Part shown: one piece after another, positions 1 to 4,946 of the stretch
How the letters are laid out: every line of letters starts with the position of its first letter
Numbering within the stretch: the first letter of the stretch is position 1
Source: Clostridiales bacterium
GTDB taxonomy: Bacteria > Bacillota_A > Clostridia > Saccharofermentanales > Saccharofermentanaceae
Direction: 5' to 3'
Assembly: GCA_017649745.1 (NCBI GenBank)
Contig: JAGCGE010000377.1
Location: 1 to 8,316, forward strand
Length of the DNA stretch: 8,316 bases
Position numbers and translations under genes: made by a program
Notes under the pieces: generated by a model
Told to the model about the DNA's origin: nothing
What the model saw: the letters and a program-made list of their open reading frames with translations, nothing else
Database searches by the model: none

Positions 1-28
1 ATATTAATTCTTTAATTTTTCCATATAT
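1..28 (-). other. Open frame continuing past the tape measure TGA to the window edge
   Basis: Read in the tape measure frame, the bases after the TGA encode IYGKIKELI with no further stop up to position 1. The composition resembles the preceding helical protein. There is no Shine-Dalgarno or start codon for a new gene in this short stretch. Nine open codons are not rare by chance, so this is only a hint that the tape measure originally continued. Confidence 0.35.
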
Positions 29-2047
29 TCAAATTATTCCATCAACTAATGTCATGGAACCTTCAATTTTCTTTTCTGCTTCTGCAGCTTCATCTTTTCC
101 AAAACCAAAATTATAAAGTTTTGTTATAAAATCTTTTATAGGAGTTAAATCAATATTTCCAATCTTTAAATCGGAAAATGATTCTGAAACAACTGTTCCT
201 ATCTTATCTATAAATGCAAATACTTTATCCGTAAATGATGTTTCTTCACCCATTTCTCCAAAAAATGCATCAAAGAAACTTGTTCCTATTCCCATAATAA
301 GATTTTTTAATCTTACTACAAAATTTGTAACTTTATCAAAGAATATTTCTATACTACTATTCTCTTTAATTGTATCTCTTAAGTTTACTAAAATATCTCC
401 AAGTTTAGCAGCTATCGTTAATACTTTATCGGCAACTGGCCCTATATAACTAAATATAGGTTTAATAAATTTATATATAGATTTAAATAATTCTTTTGCA
501 ATATCTAATACTGAGAACGCACCTTTAAATACTCTTCTAAATCTATCAGTTACTGTCGTTCCGGTTTTCAATCCTTTTACAAATTCAAGAAGATTTTTAT
601 TTAAATCTTTTATTGTATCTGCTATTTGTGCACTTGTAATCTTGCCAAATATATCTTCAAATGCTAAAAGAACTTGTTCTAAAACTTCCCACCATGATTT
701 AAATACTTCTTTTACAGAATTTATATCATCTTCTGTATATTGTACAACATCAGAAAGCTTAAATAATAATTCTAATACGAATGTAAATCCATTTTTAACA
801 TAATCTCCAAATATTTCTTCAAAAGTAGAAACTAAATTATGTAATACAAAATCAACATTCTTTACTACATTTGCAATTGTATTAAAAGTTTTAAGAAACC
901 ATCCAGAATAGTTAACCTTTAGAAAATCTGTAAATATCTTTGTAAAAAATTCAAATGATTGTGAAATCATATTAACGACTTCATCAACCAATCTTGATTT
1001 TACTAATGCGTCTCCTGTCCAACTTATATAATTCTGTATAATTGGACTTATTGTTTCAAGCATTTTAGTCCAATTTTCATAAAAATGAGAACTTACAATA
1101 GCTTTTTTTGCAAGGTCAAACATTTCCTGTAATCTGTTGTAAACCAAAGTCATTTGATTTAAAAATGGAGTCCATGCATCTGCACCTATTCTTGAAAGAG
1201 CAGCTCTAACATTTCGCATTGAACCTGTAAATGTTTCATTAGCTTTTTTAGCGTGCTCACCAAATGCATTATCCATTGCACTTGCAAAATCTTTAAATGT
1301 AATTTGACCTTTACTCATCATTGATCTTATTTCAGCTTCGGTCTTTCCCATTTGTTTTGCCATTGTCGCAGTTGCATTAATACCTCTTACAGAAAGCATA
1401 AGTAACTGCCTACTTGTTACCTTACCGTAACTTGCAGCAAATGTAAATATACGACCAATTTCTTCATAAGAAGAGTTTGTCATTGCTGCAACACCAGAAA
1501 TGGCTCTTAATGCTTGATTAAGATCTTCTTCTACAGTCATGCCGGAAGCACCCAACTGAGAAGCAACTTTAGCAGCTGCATCCAAACCATAGGCAGTTCC
1601 TTTAACTGCATAGTTTGCCGATCTCATAAATGTATCAGCATCTAGATTAAGACCCTTAAGTCTAAACATTGCATCTTCAATGTTTAAAGCTCTTTGTTTA
1701 CCACCCGAATTTATCTGATCAATTATGTTTATCTGAGTTAATTGCTGAAATAAATTATTTGCTTCTAATGCAACTTCTTTTAATGCCGGAATAATTCCGG
1801 TAATACTATCAGTTGCATGATCTTCTAAATCTGAAAATCCTCTTTTTATTTCAGCAAAGTTTATTATGTCACCTAAAGACACTAATGAAAATGCTTTTTG
1901 AAATCCATTATTTATACTATTAGGAAGTGATTCTATTGTATCTTTAAATTTATCAAGAGTTTCGTTACTTTGTTCAACATTTTTATCAAATTCACTGTTA
2001 TCAAATCGCATCTTGACAACATTCTCTTCAATATTATTGCTGCTCAT
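29..2047 (-). CDS. Tail tape measure protein (C-terminus possibly interrupted by an in-frame TGA)
   Basis: Tape measure proteins line the tail lumen, set tail length and are ejected with the DNA. This 672-residue reading has an N-terminal VVKMRFDNSEFDKNV segment (10-24) typical of the family. The conserved tape-measure N-terminal domain spans about 115-300, with blocks AMFRLKGL, AVKGTAYGLDAAAKVASQL, ALRAISGVAAMTNSSYEEIG, YGKVTSRQLLMLSVRGINA, KGQITFKDFASAMDNAFGEH and ETFTGSMRNVRAALSRIG. Residues about 300-670 are long amphipathic or hydrophobic helices containing FGKITSAQ, DRFRRVFKGAFSVLDIAKEL and FSYIGPVADKVLTIAAKLGD. At roughly 1.5 angstrom per residue 672 residues would give a tail near 100 nm; relatives I recall are commonly longer. 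The frame continues open beyond the TGA to the window edge, so the gene may be cut by a stop or read through. SD choices are AAAAGGAGG (13 bases upstream) and AGAGGA (5 bases upstream). The C-terminal half is much more AT-rich than the conserved N-terminal domain. Confidence 0.92.
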   Translation of the reverse strand: MSSNNIEENVVKMRFDNSEFDKNVEQSNETLDKFKDTIESLPNSINNGFQKAFSLVSLGDIINFAEIKRGFSDLEDHATDSITGIIPALKEVALEANNLFQQLTQINIIDQINSGGKQRALNIEDAMFRLKGLNLDADTFMRSANYAVKGTAYGLDAAAKVASQLGASGMTVEEDLNQALRAISGVAAMTNSSYEEIGRIFTFAASYGKVTSRQLLMLSVRGINATATMAKQMGKTEAEIRSMMSKGQITFKDFASAMDNAFGEHAKKANETFTGSMRNVRAALSRIGADAWTPFLNQMTLVYNRLQEMFDLAKKAIVSSHFYENWTKMLETISPIIQNYISWTGDALVKSRLVDEVVNMISQSFEFFTKIFTDFLKVNYSGWFLKTFNTIANVVKNVDFVLHNLVSTFEEIFGDYVKNGFTFVLELLFKLSDVVQYTEDDINSVKEVFKSWWEVLEQVLLAFEDIFGKITSAQIADTIKDLNKNLLEFVKGLKTGTTVTDRFRRVFKGAFSVLDIAKELFKSIYKFIKPIFSYIGPVADKVLTIAAKLGDILVNLRDTIKENSSIEIFFDKVTNFVVRLKNLIMGIGTSFFDAFFGEMGEETSFTDKVFAFIDKIGTVVSESFSDLKIGNIDLTPIKDFITKLYNFGFGKDEAAEAEKKIEGSMTLVDGII

Positions 2048-2436
2048 AGTATTCCTCTCACCTCCTTTTCAGCATCTTTAGATAATTGCTTAAATACTTC
2101 TTTCAATGCTGGATTAATATAATCAATTCCTTTTACATATCCACCACTTCCGGTACCATGCCCATATTGAAGTATCATTGCTATTTCTTGTCCATTTTGA
2201 ACATTTGTATTTTTCCAAACTATTTCCATTCCATCACTATCATAATTAATTTCATAAATCCATGATTCCGAAGTAAGGCCTGTATTTTTTGGAGTATACT
2301 CTCTTAAATATTCTATACCAAGTTCACCATACTTATCCAATTCACCTCTTTTGAAAAGCTCTTTTAGTCTTTCGAAATATTTTTCGGTTGTAGTAAATGA
2401 ACCATGGTGAGTCATTGTTATTATAGGATTACTCAT
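2044..2436 (-). CDS. HK97 gp10-like head-tail connector/neck protein
   Basis: This 130-residue protein matches the HK97 gp10-like pattern: an N-terminal helix, an R-x-Y-T-P-x-x-T-G segment (REYTPKNTG, 45-53) followed by SWIYEI, a strand MEIVWKNTN (70-78), then AMILQYGHGTGSGGYVKG (86-103) and DYINPALKEVF (105-115). In HK97 and many siphophages gp10 forms the neck between head closure and tail terminator. The family and a virion-joint role are confident. Its place here, after the chaperones and directly before the tape measure, differs from HK97. Its TGA overlaps the tape measure ATG (ATGA), so the two are translationally coupled. The SD is AAAGGAT within the previous gene's last codons. Confidence 0.85.
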   Translation of the reverse strand: MSNPIITMTHHGSFTTTEKYFERLKELFKRGELDKYGELGIEYLREYTPKNTGLTSESWIYEINYDSDGMEIVWKNTNVQNGQEIAMILQYGHGTGSGGYVKGIDYINPALKEVFKQLSKDAEKEVRGIL

Positions 2437-2441
2437 AATTT

Positions 2442-2996
2442 CTATCCTTTTGTTTTCATTTGAGCTCTTCTAGCTTTATTAAGTTCGCTATAATGTTTAG
2501 CTAAATCCGCTTCGCTAATATTTTTATTAGAGTCCGGATTTTGTTTTTCATTACAAACTCTTATTAAAGCTATAAGATGATTTAAATGGCGTTTTTCAAA
2601 TATCTCAACTGGTATTCCTAAAATAATCATAGAACTATAAATTACTTCAGCAGTAACTATTTCTTTTTTATTGTTTTTAGGAGCCAAACTATCATTGAAG
2701 AATGTTGCTGTCATTGGATCTTCTATATATTTAATAATTTCGTTCATATTATCTGTTGACAAAAAATCGTAAAAGTAATCTTCGACATCCGAATTGATTG
2801 TCATACATTTAACATAATCCAATTTTTCTTCATAAGTTAAATCTTTATTTCCAATAAAATATTTATGATGTTTTGACTCCCACTTTTGAAGAGAGAGCAA
2901 TGAATGCTCAAGCTTTATTATTTTAGGAGGTATTGTTACAAACTTATTAGTTTTTTCATTGTAAGCTTCTCCACCTTTTATTATAATTGTTAACAT
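2442..2996 (-). CDS. Second tail assembly chaperone-type protein (gpGT-position)
   Basis: This 184-residue protein sits between the gpG-like gene and the gp10-like and tape measure genes, where lambda-like phages encode the frameshifted T part. Conserved-looking blocks are KLEHSLLSLQKWESKHHKYF (28-47), YVKCMTIN (61-68), IEDPMTATFF (91-100), EIVTAEVIYSSMIILGIP (112-129), HLNHLIALIRVCNEK (137-151) and a basic end ELNKARRAQMKTKG (171-184). I know this pattern as a widespread conserved tail-region protein of Bacillota and actinobacterial phages. Its biochemical role is assigned by position rather than by motif. It has its own SD (AGGGGGAG, 3 bases before the ATG if the final G is counted, which is tight) and an independent ATG. 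It ends with TAG 5 bases before the next start. Confidence 0.75.
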   Translation of the reverse strand: MLTIIIKGGEAYNEKTNKFVTIPPKIIKLEHSLLSLQKWESKHHKYFIGNKDLTYEEKLDYVKCMTINSDVEDYFYDFLSTDNMNEIIKYIEDPMTATFFNDSLAPKNNKKEIVTAEVIYSSMIILGIPVEIFEKRHLNHLIALIRVCNEKQNPDSNKNISEADLAKHYSELNKARRAQMKTKG

Positions 2997-3015
2997 TGCT
3001 CCCCCTTATAAATAA

Positions 3016-3423
3016 TTATTTGTCTTCTAATAACTTAATCTGACCGTCTTTTAAATCAATCTTCTTTGAAAGTTTCTTAGGAAGGCAATCTATAATAAAT
3101 TCACCAGGATTTATTTCTCCAGAAATGAACTTTGTAAGCAATTCCGAATATTCCGGACTGCAAAGAAATGCTTCTTTTGCTTTTTCGCTTTTAATAAATG
3201 TTCCATCTTCTGTTTTCTGACCATATGCTTTCTGAATAAGTTTCTCAAACAATCTGATTGTATCAGCCATGTTTGATTCTGCATCTTTCTGTTCAAATGA
3301 GGCATATCTTCCATTCTCAGTCAAATTCAAAACTGTAATCTCAGCCTCTGTCAAATGGAAATACAAATCTTTTGTCTTTTCATTCCCATCAAAATCCTCG
3401 TAAGTAATTGTTTCCTTTCTCAT
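3016..3423 (-). CDS. Tail assembly chaperone (gpG-like)
   Basis: This 135-residue protein comes first after the tail-tube gene and terminator, the standard place of the first tail assembly chaperone, which binds the tape measure and promotes tube polymerisation. The sequence opens with ITYEDFDGNEKTKDLYFHLTEAEI (about 6-29), a pattern I recognise from gpG-like proteins of Bacillota phages. A helical middle follows (IRLFEKLIQKAYGQ, about 56-69), then FIKSEKAKEAFLCSPEYSEL (about 76-95), a common feature of this family. It has an ideal SD (AAAGGAGG, 8 bases before the ATG). The stop is 19 bases before the next gene, and no frameshift extension into it is possible at this junction because that frame has its own TAA in the gap. 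Confidence 0.85.
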   Translation of the reverse strand: MRKETITYEDFDGNEKTKDLYFHLTEAEITVLNLTENGRYASFEQKDAESNMADTIRLFEKLIQKAYGQKTEDGTFIKSEKAKEAFLCSPEYSELLTKFISGEINPGEFIIDCLPKKLSKKIDLKDGQIKLLEDK

Positions 3424-3447
3424 TAAAGTTTCCTCCTTTATTAACTT

Positions 3448-3484
3448 AAAAAATAAGAGGGTGAGTTTTTAGCGACCCACCCCC
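3448..3484 (-). terminator. Intrinsic (Rho-independent) terminator after the major tail protein
   Basis: On the minus strand GGGGGTGGGT pairs with ACTCACCCTC to give a 10-bp stem (two G-U pairs) with the 8-base loop CGCTAAAA, followed by TTATTTTTT. The hairpin starts 19 bases after the major tail protein stop and the U-tract ends 24 bases before the next gene's start. Read-through must occur, since the downstream tail genes have no obvious promoter of their own, so it probably attenuates rather than stops late transcription. Confidence 0.8.
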
Positions 3485-3494
3485 ATTTTGAATT
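3479..3494 (-). repeat. Three-copy 16-base motif, copy 3 (between major tail protein and terminator)
   Basis: The minus strand reads AATTCAAAATGGGGGT, starting 9 bases after the major tail protein stop codon and running into the left arm of the terminator. It is identical over 16 bases (3482-3497) to the sequence covering the capsid gene's start codon. No ORF of note begins at its ATG. Confidence 0.5.
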
Positions 3495-3503
3495 TTTGCT
3501 TAA

Positions 3504-4235
3504 TTAGCCAGCAGGCGTAAGGGTAGTTCTAATCTCCGAAGGTAACGGAAGATAAGGAATACCTGCATCTGCTGATGATGCTTCAGGATCTCCATAAAGC
3601 TTCTTTTCAAGAGCCGCAAGGAGTGCTTTCTGATCAACTGTTGTAAACTTTGTCGAATCAATTTCAATTGTACAAAGTGGTTTAAGTTTCTCATTTGAAG
3701 CTGATGAAGCAATAATAGGATCTGATGTAACTTCATAACTCATTTCCTCTGTATTAGGAGAGTTATTAACTGTCTGATGACTCTTTGAACTAGGTTTAGC
3801 AGTACATCCATAAACAATGTGAAGCTTGTAACCATAATCCTGGCCCTTTACATCATTTCCGATAAGAGTTCTGTAGCAAAGCCCAAATTTCTTTCTATTC
3901 TGCTGTCCAGCAATTGCTCCAACAGTGCTATCTCCAAGATCAGCAATGCCGTTGCATGCTTCGAATTCATCAGGATATGTGAGACATTTAACTGTGCATC
4001 CATACTCTTCAAGTGAATAAAGTGTTACATACTGAATATTATCAGCATACATCTTTGTGGGTTCTGCTCCAGAAGGACTTTCATCGATACCTGTAACTCC
4101 ATTCCAAGCTACACCAGGTTTGTATTCTCCATTATCGTTAATGGGGTATAATACAACATGATCAATACCTGTTTCGAAGAGTCTGTCTCCGGTAGCATCC
4201 CATACTAATGAATTATTATAAGTAGGATCGGGCAT
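3504..4235 (-). CDS. Major tail protein (tail tube subunit)
   Basis: This 243-residue protein polymerises into the tail tube through which DNA is ejected. The N-terminal block SLVWDATGDRLFETGIDHVV (9-28), then VLYPINDNGEYKPGVAWNGV, the SPSGAEPTKMYADNIQYV segment (53-70), EEYGCTVKCLTYPDEFEACNG (76-96), GQQNRKKFGLCYRTLIGND (110-128) and GYKLHIVYGCTAKPS (135-149) are signatures of the tail tube proteins of Bacillota siphophages. The C-terminal part (about 150-243) is a second small domain carrying CTIEIDSTKF and a helix (DQKALLAALEKKLYG). The context fits: connectors lie upstream, chaperones and tape measure downstream. An intrinsic terminator follows the stop within 20 bases, consistent with higher dosage of this message than of the downstream genes. 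GC is visibly higher than in its neighbours, as for the capsid gene. Confidence 0.95.
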   Translation of the reverse strand: MPDPTYNNSLVWDATGDRLFETGIDHVVLYPINDNGEYKPGVAWNGVTGIDESPSGAEPTKMYADNIQYVTLYSLEEYGCTVKCLTYPDEFEACNGIADLGDSTVGAIAGQQNRKKFGLCYRTLIGNDVKGQDYGYKLHIVYGCTAKPSSKSHQTVNNSPNTEEMSYEVTSDPIIASSASNEKLKPLCTIEIDSTKFTTVDQKALLAALEKKLYGDPEASSADAGIPYLPLPSEIRTTLTPAG

Positions 4236-4250
4236 TTTTTTTTCTCCTTT
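4235..4250 (-). promoter_or_regulatory. Strong ribosome binding site of the major tail protein, followed by an A9 run
   Basis: The minus strand has AAAGGAG, then eight A's, then ATG, so nine consecutive A's include the first base of the start codon. SD and spacing (8) are near optimal, as expected for an abundant tube protein. The site begins immediately after the previous gene's TAA. Confidence 0.85.
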
Positions 4251-4254
4251 TTTA

Positions 4255-4563
4255 TTAATAATATAGATTTAAAGAGCAATGCGTTAAATTATTCGATTTA
4301 TAATACCTATCTATTTCGCAATACATAAAATGTTCTGCTAATTTTTCAGGTATATCTGTATCTGGATCTGTGTCTATTACAATAAGGTTATAATGTCCTT
4401 TATTATAAAAGCGCTTATTATCCGCATTCTCTATGTACGGTCGTTCTTTAGTATACCTTATACAAGGATACTTCATTTTTAACGTTTCAGGGGGCTGAAA
4501 ATACACATTTCTACTACCTAGAACATTTTCAAGTTCTTCTTGAAGAGTAAGCCTTCTATCCAT
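4255..4563 (-). CDS. Head-tail connector, probable tail terminator/tail completion protein
   Basis: This 102-residue protein has a short N-terminal helix (MDRRLTLQEELENVLGSRNV), then VYFQPPETLKMKYPCIRY (about 20-37), then a beta strand with HYNLIVIDTDPDTDIPEKL (about 57-75), and ends CEIDRYYKSNNLTHCSLNLYY. Helix-strand architecture with a Y-x-V-x-V-I-D-x-D-P-D strand is typical of small proteins that cap the tail tube or join it to the head, and the gene is immediately upstream of the major tail protein, where that function usually lies. It overlaps the preceding gene by 8 bases, and its G-rich SD (GGGGTGAG, about 8 bases from the ATG) lies within that gene's last codons. Family resemblance is clear to me; the exact role (terminator versus other connector) is inference. 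Confidence 0.75.
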   Translation of the reverse strand: MDRRLTLQEELENVLGSRNVYFQPPETLKMKYPCIRYTKERPYIENADNKRFYNKGHYNLIVIDTDPDTDIPEKLAEHFMYCEIDRYYKSNNLTHCSLNLYY

Positions 4564-4870
4564 CTATATACTCACCCCCCAACGTTAAAATTAATCTCGG
4601 TCTCATAATCTCAACAGCACTTACCTTCCATTTAACTCCCAAGTATTCTACATACTTGATGGAGTGAAAGTTGTTGACAGCAAATGGATCACTAACGATG
4701 GACAACTGGGAACTAAAATCGGCATCTTGATTGACACCATCTCCTGTTCTCCATTTATTTACCTGCTTCGAAAGTTCTCCATAATATTTACGATCTGTAA
4801 TATCTTGCTGCCAAACGCCAGGTCTAGTTTCTTTGGAGACTGTGAATCCGACAGTTACATAGACTTTCAT
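4556..4870 (-). CDS. Head-tail connector, probable head-closure protein
   Basis: This 104-residue beta-rich protein lies directly after the capsid gene and before a second small gene and the tail-tube gene, the position of head-closure (stopper) and adaptor proteins that seal the packaged head. Visible blocks are ITDRKYYGEL (about 24-33), LSIVSDPFAVNNFHSIKYVE (about 56-75), YLGVKWKVSAVEI (about 76-88) and RPRLILTLGGEY (about 90-101). I recognise this pattern from small uncharacterised head-tail proteins of Clostridia-type phages. The role is inferred from position and size rather than from a catalytic or binding motif. The SD is AGGGG ending 8 bases before the ATG. The stop TAG overlaps the next gene's start by 8 bases, indicating translational coupling. 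It could alternatively be an adaptor. Confidence 0.75.
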   Translation of the reverse strand: MKVYVTVGFTVSKETRPGVWQQDITDRKYYGELSKQVNKWRTGDGVNQDADFSSQLSIVSDPFAVNNFHSIKYVEYLGVKWKVSAVEIMRPRLILTLGGEYIDG

Positions 4871-4876
4871 ACTTTC

Positions 4877-4892
4877 ACCCCTATTTTGAATT
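4877..4892 (-). repeat. Three-copy 16-base motif, copy 2 (upstream of the first connector gene)
   Basis: The minus strand reads AATTCAAAATAGGGGT, one base different from the copy at 3479-3494. Its AGGGG also serves as the only visible Shine-Dalgarno for the connector gene starting at 4870. It sits in a 76-base gap (4871-4946) after the capsid stop, in which I see no terminator hairpin and no convincing promoter. Confidence 0.5.
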
Positions 4893-4946
4893 AATTTAGT
4901 TCTGAATGCGTATCGGTATGTTTTGCCTTAAAAGATTTGTGTTTAC

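Noticed and set aside
3111..3736. Minus-strand alternate-frame ORFs at 3111-3314, 3500-3736 and 5573-5803
   Set aside because: Leu/Gln/Lys-rich shadow translations inside the chaperone, major tail protein and capsid genes, all of which have strong family support in the main frame.
4664..4894. Plus-strand ORFs (for example 3819-4016, 4664-4894, 5740-5940, 6369-6626, 6493-6735)
   Set aside because: All lie antisense to well-supported minus-strand genes. They are short and low-complexity or hydrophobic, and lack plausible context. They are shadows.
4899..4910. 12-base match between the capsid 3' gap (TACGCATTCAGA) and the VLTHSD coding segment near 6702-6713
   Set aside because: A 12-base match is expected by chance a few times in a window of this size, and the other motif copies use different codons.
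4871..4946. Promoter or terminator in the gap after the capsid gene
   Set aside because: I found no stable hairpin with a U-tract and no convincing -35/-10 pair in these 76 bases.
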